A stretch of 64,000 bases of DNA from Nitrospiraceae bacterium (GTDB taxonomy: Bacteria > Nitrospirota > Nitrospiria > Nitrospirales > UBA8639): assembly GCA_020632635.1 (NCBI GenBank), contig JACKFE010000002.1:186001-250000 (forward strand), read 5' to 3'. Below, one piece after another: positions 54,784-62,828 of the stretch. The position numbers were made by a program, and so were the translations under genes. The first letter of the stretch is position 1. The number at the start of each line of letters is the position of its first letter. The notes below the pieces were generated by a model. It ran no database searches and was not told where the DNA came from. It saw nothing but the letters and a program-made list of their open reading frames with translations.

Positions 54784-57700
54784 GACTCGCCACCTCTTTT
54801 CCCCGTTGGGCATGCGCCTTTGCCAGCGCCGCTTTTCGTTCCTGGAGCACGCGTTTATAGTCAACCGGCATGACTTTCACAAATTTTGGCAAAAACACAT
54901 CCCAGGCGTCTAGGATACGGGAAGCCTTAGCGCTATCCGTGTATTTCAAATGAGCCTCAATTAAAGTGCGGAGTGTCTGTTTATCTTCCGACGCAACGAC
55001 CGGTTCAAGCTCAACCATTCCCATATTACATTTGAGGGAAAATTGCCCGTCTTCATCCAATACATAGGCTTCTCCTCCCGACATCCCGGCTGCAAAATTT
55101 CTCCCCGTTTTTCCCAGAACTACGATAACCCCACCGGTCATATATTCACAGCCATGGTCTCCAGTCCCTTCAATAACCGCTCGGACCCCGCTATTTCGAA
55201 CAGCAAAACGCTCGCCGGCGGTCCCATAAAAATACCCCTCCCCTCCCGTTGCTCCATACAGAGAAGTATTTCCAATTAAAATGGTTTCTTCAGGATTAAA
55301 GGTCACCCCTTTGGGAGGTACCACAATAATTTTTCCTCCAGACAATCCCTTCCCTAAGTAGTCATTGGATTCGCCTTCCAGTCTCAGAGTAATTCCGCGT
55401 GAAAGAAACGCCCCAAAGGACTGCCCGGCCGAACCCGTAAATTTGATCTGGATCGTATCAGCCGGTAACCCGGCGGTCCCATACCGTTTTGCTACATGAC
55501 TCGATAGGACCGTCCCCGTCGTCCGATTCACATTCCGGATGGGCAATTCCAACGAGACCGGCTCACCTCGCTCCAAAGCCGGCTGACATTGGGCCACTAA
55601 TTGATTATCAAGAATTCCCTCCAGCCCGTGATCTTGTGATTCCCGGCAATAGGTCGCTACCGTCGAATCCACATTGGGCTTTACTAATAAAGTTGATAAG
55701 TCCAACCCCTTGGCTTTCCAATGATCGAAAGCTTTTTTCACTTTCAGTTTATCCACACGGCCAATCATTTCATTCATGGTGCGAAATCCCAGCTTGGCCA
55801 TCAAATTCCGTACTTCCTCTGCAATAAACAAGAAATAGTTCACCACATGCTCAGGTTTGCCGGTATACCGTTTTCGTAGTTCAGGATCTTGCGTCGCAAC
55901 ACCTACCGGACAGGTATTGAGATGACATTTACGCATCATGATACAACCTTCCACAATCAACGGCGCAGTGGAAAATCCAAACTCCTCCGCTCCCAACAAA
56001 GCGGCAATGACCACATCACGTCCAGTCCGCAATTGTCCATCCGTCTCAACTCGAATGCGCCCTCGCAGCCCATTGAGCACCAGCGTCTGGTGCGTTTCCG
56101 CCAACCCTAATTCCCAAGGAATCCCGGCGTATTTAATAGATGACAACGGTGAGGCCCCGGTCCCTCCGGAGTCCCCGCTGATCAACACCTTGTCCGCATG
56201 GGCCTTGGATACGCCAGCTGCCACCGTACCAACCCCTACCTCCGAGACCAGCTTCACGGACACGGCCGCATCAGGGTTCGAGTTTTTCAAATCGAAAATA
56301 AGTTGTGCCAAGTCTTCGATCGAATAAATATCATGATGGGGCGGAGGGGAAATGAGTTGGACCCCCGGAGTTGAATATCTCAATTTGGCAATGGCCTCAT
56401 CAACTTTGTGCCCTGGCAACTGTCCACCTTCTCCCGGTTTTGCCCCCTGCGCCATCTTAATTTGAAGTTCCTTCGCATTCACTAAATAATGTGCGGTCAC
56501 GCCGAATCGGGCCGAAGCCACTTGCTTGATATAGGAATTCTTCGAGTCGCCATTCGGCAGAGGGATAAATCGTTCAGGATCTTCTCCCCCCTCACCGGTA
56601 TTGCTTTTGGCCCCCAAGCGATTCATGGCAATGGCCAGAGTTTCATGAGCCTCAATGCTGATAGCTCCAAATGACATCGCGCCGGTCGTAAATCGTTTGA
56701 CAATGGCGCTGACCGGTTCCACCTCTTCAAGGGGGACGACATCACTCGAGACCTTAAAGTCAAACAGCCCCCGTAACGTCGAACGCCGTTTATCCTCGTC
56801 ATTCACCAACGCGGCAAATTCTGCGTACGTTTTTGAGTCGTTGGACCGTGCGGCATGCTGCAACTTATAAATAGTTTCGGGATTCCAATTATGATGTTCG
56901 CCTTGAATGCGATAATGAATCTCTCCACCAAAATCCAGTTGTCGGACGGGTACGGGCCGGTAGGCTTGCGCATGACGGCGCAGGGTTTCTTCCCCGACTT
57001 CCCGAACGCCAATACCTTCAATACGCGAGGCCGTTCCCGTAAAAAACCGGTTAATGAGATCGCGGCTGAGTCCTATGGCTTCGAAAATCTGGGCACCACA
57101 ATATGATTGGACAGTCGAAATTCCCATTTTGGAAAAAATCTTCAACAGGCCTTTGTTGACACTTTTGATAAATTTCGATTCGGCCGTCGCGATATCCACG
57201 GTTTCCGGGAAAAAGCCTTCACGCTCCATGTCCACCAACGATTCAAAGACAAGATAGGGATTAATGGCGCCAGCCCCATATCCAATCAAGCAGGCAAAAT
57301 GATGGACGTCACGCGGCTCTCCAGTCTCTAAGATCAAACCAACTTCAGTACGTAACTCTTCCCGCACCAGGTGATGGTGCACAGCCGAGACCCCAAGCAA
57401 ACTGGGAATAGGTGCCCATTCCTCATTGATGCCCCGATCACTAAGAATCAGAAATTTTTCCCCCTCTTTAATGGCTTTTGAGGCCTCCTGACAGAGGCGA
57501 TCAAGGGCCGAAGCCAACCCTTCAGGACCTTCAGCCACTTTAAAGAGCAGAGAGAGCGTTTTACTCCGAAAATTCGGGTCGCCAAATAACCGAATTTTTT
57601 GTAAATCGTTATTGGTCAAAATCGGTTGTTGTAATTTAATCCGGCGGCAGGCTTCGGGAATTTCGGCAATCACATTGGGCTTTGGACCAATGTTAGTCAC

Positions 57701-59350
57701 CAGAGACATCACTAATTGCTCACGAATGGGATCAATCGGTGGATTGGTCACCTGGGCAAAAAGCTGTTTGAAATATTTGAATAACAATTGAGGTCGTTCA
57801 GATAGGACCGCCAAGGGAGTGTCGGTGCCCATGGAGGAGGTCGGTTCTTCGCCATTCACCGCCATGGGGTGCAACACCATTTTCAATTCTTCCACCGTAT
57901 ATCCAAATGCTTGTTGCCGTTGCCGTAACGTGGCATGGTCGGGTTGAGGGACATTCAACGGTTCCGGCAATTCATCCAACGAGACTCGATGTTGGGTCAA
58001 CCATTGGCGATAGGGCTTCCGTTTTGTAATTTCGGTTTTAATTTCTTCATCATCGATAATCCGGCCTTGTACCGTATCCACCAAAAACATCCGGCCAGGT
58101 TGTAACCGCCCTTTTAATCGAATATTTGGCGCATCAGTCGGCAACACCCCAGCTTCGGATGCCAACACTACTAGATCGTCATTCGTTACCTGATACCGAC
58201 ACGGCCGAAGACCATTTCTGTCCAGGGTGGCACCAACTAATTTTCCATCCGTAAAACAGACCGCTGCGGGGCCATCCCAAGGTTCCATGACGGCGGCGTG
58301 ATATTCGTAGAATCCCCGACGATTGAGATCCATTTGGGGATTTCCCACCCAGGGTTCGGGAATCAACATCATCATGGCATGGGGCAAGGAACGACCCGTC
58401 ATCACCAAAAATTCAATGGCGTTATCGAGGCAAGCCGAATCACTTTGTTCATCCGAATCAATGATTGGGAATAATTTCTTGAGATCTTCGCCAAATAGCT
58501 CCGAGGCCAGTCGACCTTGCCGAGCCCTCATCCAATTCACATTTCCTTTTAACGTGTTGATTTCTCCGTTGTGGACGGAGTACCGATACGGATGAGCCAG
58601 GGACCAGGCTGGAAAGGTATTGGTACTAAAGCGTGAATGAACCAGGGCTATTGCGGTCGTAAAAGTCGGATCAGCCAAATCAGGATAAAATAAGGAAACC
58701 TGCTCCGGCAATAACATTCCCTTATACACCAATGTATTACCTGACAAACTGCAAAAATATACCCACTCTTTCCCGGGCAAAGCCGACTCCCGTATCGCCC
58801 TCGTAATACGCTTACGAATTATGTAGAGTTTGCGTTCAAACTGAGCCGGATTAAGTAATTCACGGGCAATGAAAAATTGACGAATCGCCGGCATGGTCTT
58901 TCGTGCTTGCTCGCCAACATGTTCTTCTTTGAAAGGAACGTCACGCCATCCTAAAAATTCCTGGCCCTCCTCGTGGATAATCGATTCAAATAGGGCTTCA
59001 CATTGTCTCCGGGCCTTGACTTCCTGCGGGAGAAACACCATGCCCACTCCATACGCCCCCGTCGCCGGAAGGCGAATGGCGAGTTCCCCACATACTCGCT
59101 GAAAAAACTCATGGGGAATTTGAGATAAAACCCCTGCTCCGTCGCCGGTACAGGGATCGCATCCCTGGGCACCGCGGTGGGTCAGGTTCTCTAAGACTTG
59201 GAGTCCCTTCTTCAGTATTTCATGTGATTTCTGGCCTTTAATATGGGCGACAAAGCCGATTCCACATGCATCTTTTTCATTTCGTGGATCGTACATCCCC
59301 TGTCGGGCCGGAAGACCAGGAATCATAGGTGAACCCTTTAAAGTATTCAT
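54776..59350 (-). CDS. gltB: glutamate synthase large subunit
   Basis: 1524 residues, the usual length. Forms glutamate from glutamine and 2-oxoglutarate. A short propeptide precedes the catalytic nucleophile Cys in NEKDACGIGFVAH. The FMN domain has GEGGEDPERFIPLPNGDSKN, and the [3Fe-4S] motif is CIMMRKCHLNTCPVGVATQD. The C-terminal beta-helix ends the protein (GDHGCEYMTGGVIVVLGKTG). It overlaps gltD and the pair is the GS-GOGAT route. The start ATG has AAGG seven bases upstream; an ATG eight codons later is an alternative. Confidence 0.97.
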   Translation of the reverse strand: MNTLKGSPMIPGLPARQGMYDPRNEKDACGIGFVAHIKGQKSHEILKKGLQVLENLTHRGAQGCDPCTGDGAGVLSQIPHEFFQRVCGELAIRLPATGAYGVGMVFLPQEVKARRQCEALFESIIHEEGQEFLGWRDVPFKEEHVGEQARKTMPAIRQFFIARELLNPAQFERKLYIIRKRITRAIRESALPGKEWVYFCSLSGNTLVYKGMLLPEQVSLFYPDLADPTFTTAIALVHSRFSTNTFPAWSLAHPYRYSVHNGEINTLKGNVNWMRARQGRLASELFGEDLKKLFPIIDSDEQSDSACLDNAIEFLVMTGRSLPHAMMMLIPEPWVGNPQMDLNRRGFYEYHAAVMEPWDGPAAVCFTDGKLVGATLDRNGLRPCRYQVTNDDLVVLASEAGVLPTDAPNIRLKGRLQPGRMFLVDTVQGRIIDDEEIKTEITKRKPYRQWLTQHRVSLDELPEPLNVPQPDHATLRQRQQAFGYTVEELKMVLHPMAVNGEEPTSSMGTDTPLAVLSERPQLLFKYFKQLFAQVTNPPIDPIREQLVMSLVTNIGPKPNVIAEIPEACRRIKLQQPILTNNDLQKIRLFGDPNFRSKTLSLLFKVAEGPEGLASALDRLCQEASKAIKEGEKFLILSDRGINEEWAPIPSLLGVSAVHHHLVREELRTEVGLILETGEPRDVHHFACLIGYGAGAINPYLVFESLVDMEREGFFPETVDIATAESKFIKSVNKGLLKIFSKMGISTVQSYCGAQIFEAIGLSRDLINRFFTGTASRIEGIGVREVGEETLRRHAQAYRPVPVRQLDFGGEIHYRIQGEHHNWNPETIYKLQHAARSNDSKTYAEFAALVNDEDKRRSTLRGLFDFKVSSDVVPLEEVEPVSAIVKRFTTGAMSFGAISIEAHETLAIAMNRLGAKSNTGEGGEDPERFIPLPNGDSKNSYIKQVASARFGVTAHYLVNAKELQIKMAQGAKPGEGGQLPGHKVDEAIAKLRYSTPGVQLISPPPHHDIYSIEDLAQLIFDLKNSNPDAAVSVKLVSEVGVGTVAAGVSKAHADKVLISGDSGGTGASPLSSIKYAGIPWELGLAETHQTLVLNGLRGRIRVETDGQLRTGRDVVIAALLGAEEFGFSTAPLIVEGCIMMRKCHLNTCPVGVATQDPELRKRYTGKPEHVVNYFLFIAEEVRNLMAKLGFRTMNEMIGRVDKLKVKKAFDHWKAKGLDLSTLLVKPNVDSTVATYCRESQDHGLEGILDNQLVAQCQPALERGEPVSLELPIRNVNRTTGTVLSSHVAKRYGTAGLPADTIQIKFTGSAGQSFGAFLSRGITLRLEGESNDYLGKGLSGGKIIVVPPKGVTFNPEETILIGNTSLYGATGGEGYFYGTAGERFAVRNSGVRAVIEGTGDHGCEYMTGGVIVVLGKTGRNFAAGMSGGEAYVLDEDGQFSLKCNMGMVELEPVVASEDKQTLRTLIEAHLKYTDSAKASRILDAWDVFLPKFVKVMPVDYKRVLQERKAALAKAHAQRGKEVASRG

Positions 59351-59540
59351 TTATATAGCCTTTGCCTCTTGGCTGGATGATCGATTGGCCATTCTACTTG
59401 ATTCCACTCTTCTTTTGCCATCAAGACACACTGACCATCTCCCTTCCATTTGACGATCGAAGGGCCTGCCCTATCAGTCTGTCTTGGACCCGGATAGAAT
59501 CGGAAACCGGAAGGGAAAGTTTGAAGAATTGTAGAGAGCA

Positions 59541-59570
59541 AGATTAATGGATGAGGAAAATTTGTGTCAA
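59541..59570 (-). promoter_or_regulatory. candidate promoter of gltB-gltD
   Basis: Minus-strand TTGACA (59565-59570) and TAATCT (59541-59546) with an 18-base spacer, about 190 bases before gltB. The -35 is perfect, the -10 is weak. Confidence 0.35.
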
Positions 59571-59670
59571 GACACATCAGCCCTGCTATCCTGTATGACT
59601 GCTTATGACCTCCCCATGAAGAAGGTCATCCCTCATCCCCCATGAGTAAAGCCTGCCAGACCCATTCGGC

Positions 59671-59699
59671 TTGACAATCCATAGGACACTCCCTAGTAT
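59671..59699 (+). promoter_or_regulatory. strong promoter of the prenyl diphosphate synthase gene
   Basis: TTGACA (59671-59676), a 17-base spacer and TAGTAT (59694-59699) give a near-ideal sigma-70 promoter. The predicted transcription start falls at 59705-59708, on or next to the ATG at 59707, so the mRNA would be leaderless. Confidence 0.6.
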
Positions 59700-59706
59700 C
59701 GGCGCC

Positions 59707-60711
59707 ATGTCCCAGGAGTCAGCCCTCAAAGACCTTGAGTCGATGGAAGATGTATGGGAGGCCTTTCGTCCCGAACTGATCGAGGTCGAAAATCAAATCA
59801 CCAAACACCTTCAATCCCATGCCCCTCTGATAAACACTGTGGCAGGACATATCTTCGCCAGTGGCGGAAAACGCATCCGTCCTCTTCTGCTCATTCTCTG
59901 TGCACGGCTGTGCGGTTATGTTCAAAAGGACTTTTTATTGCTGGGAAGTCTTATTGAGTTCATCCATACCGCGACACTGCTGCATGACGATGTCCTTGAT
60001 GAGGCAGATTTACGTCGAGGAAAACCCACAGCAAGAAAAATTTGGGGCAACCAAGCCAGCATCCTCGTGGGAGACTATCTCTATTCCCAAGCTATGGCCC
60101 TGATTGCGACCTTCCACAACCATGGAATTAATGAATCCTTGGCGGATGCCTGTCGAAAAATGGCCGAGGGAGAAGTTCTTCAACTCTGTGCCAATAGTCA
60201 GCCAGATCTTTCGGAAGCTGCATATCTGCAAATTGTTGAGTATAAAACCGCTGCACTCGTTGCGGCTTCCTGCAAAGTCGGAGCAATCGTTGGAGGGGCC
60301 TCACTTGAGGAACAAGCCGCCCTTTATCGTTTTGGGTACCATTTAGGCATGGCCTTTCAACTCGCCGATGATCGTTTGGATTATGCCGCCGATGGAGCGA
60401 AGCTTGGGAAAACTCTTGGGCAGGATATTCGACAAGGGATGATCACGCTCCCACTCCTCCACCTTCTCCAAACCTGTTCGCCACAAGATAATCAATGGAT
60501 TACCGAAAAAATATTGGCCCATGCCATTGAGGATGAGGACATCGCCAAAATCATCAATCTGATGCACAAACAAGGTTCACTAGCGTACTCCACCGCTCGG
60601 GCGAGAGAGTATGTGGAAGCGGCTGCCCTGGACCTCGAACCCTTTCCTGCTTGTACGGCCAAGCGATCCATGGCCATTACCGCCTGCTACATGGTCAATC
60701 GGGACCAATAG
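59707..60711 (+). CDS. long-chain polyprenyl diphosphate synthase
   Basis: Trans-prenyltransferase of 334 residues, like IspB/SdsA, that makes the side chain of respiratory quinones. First Asp-rich motif LLHDDVLDEADLRRGKPTA, second FQLADDRLDYAADG, with GGKRIRPLLLILCARLCGY near the N-terminus. Small residues rather than bulky aromatics before the first motif fit a long product. The start is ATG 59707; a TTG at 59671 lies inside the promoter and is rejected. No ribosome binding site is present, in keeping with a leaderless transcript. The menaquinone side-chain role is inferred. Confidence 0.9.
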   Translation: MSQESALKDLESMEDVWEAFRPELIEVENQITKHLQSHAPLINTVAGHIFASGGKRIRPLLLILCARLCGYVQKDFLLLGSLIEFIHTATLLHDDVLDEADLRRGKPTARKIWGNQASILVGDYLYSQAMALIATFHNHGINESLADACRKMAEGEVLQLCANSQPDLSEAAYLQIVEYKTAALVAASCKVGAIVGGASLEEQAALYRFGYHLGMAFQLADDRLDYAADGAKLGKTLGQDIRQGMITLPLLHLLQTCSPQDNQWITEKILAHAIEDEDIAKIINLMHKQGSLAYSTARAREYVEAAALDLEPFPACTAKRSMAITACYMVNRDQ

Positions 60712-60739
60712 TTTTTCCTTTAATTACCTAACATAGAAA

Positions 60740-60764
60740 ACAAGTGGCACCCGCTTGTCTTTTT
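60740..60764 (+). terminator. Rho-independent terminator of the prenyl synthase gene
   Basis: ACAAGTGG and CCGCTTGT pair (one wobble) around CAC, followed by CTTTTT. It lies 29 bases after the stop codon, between converging genes, and may also stop the opposite transcript. Confidence 0.75.
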
Positions 60765-60829
60765 AGGCAAGCAGCCTATTGTTACCCTCTAAAAAAATAG
60801 ACCGAAAGACTCGCCGATTGTCAGCTCAT

Positions 60830-61783
60830 TCATCGAAAGGCACCTTGACGGTACAAACGCCAGAATATTACCAGCCCCGTGATTATCGGATGACGACGTT
60901 GGGTAGGCGTTAATTCGACTTTGACCCCTGAATGCCGTTCAATTTTCCAAATGAGATAGTCCGCTCCACCTTGAAAGGTAAACGCCGCTTTCATCAATCG
61001 TAGCATCGACAAGATTTTTCCTTGAACAGTCCGAATCATCCACCCCATTTGATTCACAAGACGTATCGACTTTGAATAATGGGCCGAGTATCTGATTTTT
61101 CCCTCTTCCTCATGAAGACGAACGGCAGAAGAGTGATTCCCCAACACCACCTGCGTGACTTGTTCATAATATTCCCGATCAAACGCCCAGAGCGTTTTGC
61201 CCCGCTCGGCAGACTCCGATCGGAATTCCGCCCCATAGGTTAGTCTCCATCCCTTCTGCCAGAGTTCCTCTGCTGTAAAGGATGATTCCATACCGGGAAG
61301 ACTTTTTTCTAAAAATGTGCAGACGGCCTGCGCCAAGCCCTGAAACACTCGGCATTTGAGCTCTGGAGCCACAGGCATAAAGAGCACGGTTGGCTGGGCA
61401 AACCTCGCCCAAAAATAGGAGTGAAACCACCGGGGAGAGACTCCCCGCTCAAAGTCAGATAAAGATAACACGGCATACTTGACCCGAATATGCCGATTGG
61501 AAAATGGGACGTTCAGGTAAAAGACATTAGGAGGTAAGATCCAGTTCGTAACAGCCAACCACATGGAATGGTACGCCAAAGAATAATTCTCCACGAGGAC
61601 ATAACAATCTACAAGACTGTCCTGATCCGATTTGGCGCGCAGACATGAGCCATATAACAACACTCCAAGAGCCCCAGCCTCATACTCCTTCAGTAATGCC
61701 CGCCCAACCGCAACCATCCCATCAGGTATAGCGCGTTCGCTTGGTTGACTCACCAAGTCCAATAATCGTGAGGGAGGCATCAT
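60830..61783 (-). CDS. Tam41-like nucleotidyltransferase, candidate CDP-diacylglycerol synthase
   Basis: 317 residues. The pattern GVLLYGSCLRAKSDQDSLVD followed by CYVLVENYSLAYHSMW resembles the Tam41/MMP37 nucleotidyltransferase (YGSG, metal-binding Asp and a following WH-type region). RVKYAVLSLSDFERG and WFHSYFWARFAQPTVLF match its later KYGV and GRLxKPV segments. Tam41 makes CDP-diacylglycerol in mitochondria. Here it is six bases downstream of a diacylglycerol-kinase-type gene and in the same run as a CDP-alcohol phosphatidyltransferase, which supports a phospholipid role. Family call is by pattern and context. Confidence 0.65.
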   Translation of the reverse strand: MMPPSRLLDLVSQPSERAIPDGMVAVGRALLKEYEAGALGVLLYGSCLRAKSDQDSLVDCYVLVENYSLAYHSMWLAVTNWILPPNVFYLNVPFSNRHIRVKYAVLSLSDFERGVSPRWFHSYFWARFAQPTVLFMPVAPELKCRVFQGLAQAVCTFLEKSLPGMESSFTAEELWQKGWRLTYGAEFRSESAERGKTLWAFDREYYEQVTQVVLGNHSSAVRLHEEEGKIRYSAHYSKSIRLVNQMGWMIRTVQGKILSMLRLMKAAFTFQGGADYLIWKIERHSGVKVELTPTQRRHPIITGLVIFWRLYRQGAFR

Positions 61784-61789
61784 TAGAGT

Positions 61790-62788
61790 TCAAGAGGGCA
61801 ATCGCACAAAGGACAGGTCACCACCAGATTCCAACACCATCGGCTGCTCCAGCCCAGGGGGATCGTAAACTTCTCCATCCAAGACAAAGCCGCTGGTCAA
61901 CTGCAGATGAATTTCCGAGGGATTATGGCTCATGTACCCATGCTGGGCTATGGCAAAGGGGTGCTCTTTTCCACGAAGCAGAGCAGGTAAGCATCGCCAT
62001 AAATACCGATAGGGCACCGTCAATCCAGTACAATGCAGAGGCCCGAGTTCGGAGCTCCAGAACGGCTTCATCCCTAGGAACAAACGATCTAATGTGGTCA
62101 CAAAAAGCACTAAATACTCTTGTCGCATCAACTCGGCCTTACCGAGAGAGAGGCCAATTGGCACGGCATGAAGTCCTTTTTTAGATCCAGCAGCCAGAGC
62201 CACCAAAAATTTTGCTAGGATCAAGCCGGCTCCCCATTCTCCCAAACGACCAATCGATTGCTTAGTTGCCCGCCCCAATTGGGTTCCATAATAAATGGCT
62301 CCCACGCCAAAAAACATGCCGTACATGGGCCTCCGGCCATCAGGAAATTTTAGGCGAAGCAAAGCTCTTTTTTCGAGAGCCCCGAGTAACCGTGCAGTCG
62401 GCATCTCCATTAATTGCTGGATGGTCTCAGGGCGATAGGGCCCCAAGCCCACATCCCCAGCAATCAAATTGGCCGTGCCAGACGGCAACACCGCCAATAA
62501 CGGCATCGCAGGAAATACCTGATCATTCATCAAGGCATCCACGGTAGCTTGAACGGTGCCATCCCCGCCATTGGTCACCACAAGCTCAACCTCCTGCTCG
62601 GCAAAACCAGCTAGGGCCTTGGCAATCTCATCGGGAGTGACGACTTCGGCATGCAGAAGATTGGCATACGACTGAAAAAGTGGACGGAAGGAGGGAAAAT
62701 GCCGTTTATTTCGTCCACTTTTCGGATTACTGAGGAGACCGACTCGAATGGGACCGTTTCCCCTCTGCGGAATGATGGATTGTTCCAT
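61790..62788 (-). CDS. diacylglycerol-kinase-type lipid kinase
   Basis: 332 residues of the DAGK catalytic/YegS-DgkB family. NPKSGRNKR is the N-terminal motif, VTNGGDGTVQATVDAL and LLAVLPSGTANLIAGDVGLG bind the nucleotide. The C-terminal beta-sandwich carries the lipid site. Likely phosphorylates a lipid such as diacylglycerol to phosphatidate, the substrate of the next gene's product. Confidence 0.9.
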   Translation of the reverse strand: MEQSIIPQRGNGPIRVGLLSNPKSGRNKRHFPSFRPLFQSYANLLHAEVVTPDEIAKALAGFAEQEVELVVTNGGDGTVQATVDALMNDQVFPAMPLLAVLPSGTANLIAGDVGLGPYRPETIQQLMEMPTARLLGALEKRALLRLKFPDGRRPMYGMFFGVGAIYYGTQLGRATKQSIGRLGEWGAGLILAKFLVALAAGSKKGLHAVPIGLSLGKAELMRQEYLVLFVTTLDRLFLGMKPFWSSELGPLHCTGLTVPYRYLWRCLPALLRGKEHPFAIAQHGYMSHNPSEIHLQLTSGFVLDGEVYDPPGLEQPMVLESGGDLSFVRLPS

Positions 62789-62828
62789 GAATATGAGGAA
62801 CCAGATCGTTAGAAGGAATCGAAATATT

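Larger units (their letters stand above)
59347..59706. other. divergent gap between gltB and the prenyl synthase gene
   Basis: About 350 bases. It holds the gltB promoter candidate and the promoter of the prenyl synthase. A minus-strand frame (59577 to 59347) ends with an ATGA overlap on the gltB start, and an internal ATG at 59421 would give a 24-residue peptide, but neither has a convincing ribosome binding site. Confidence 0.4.
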
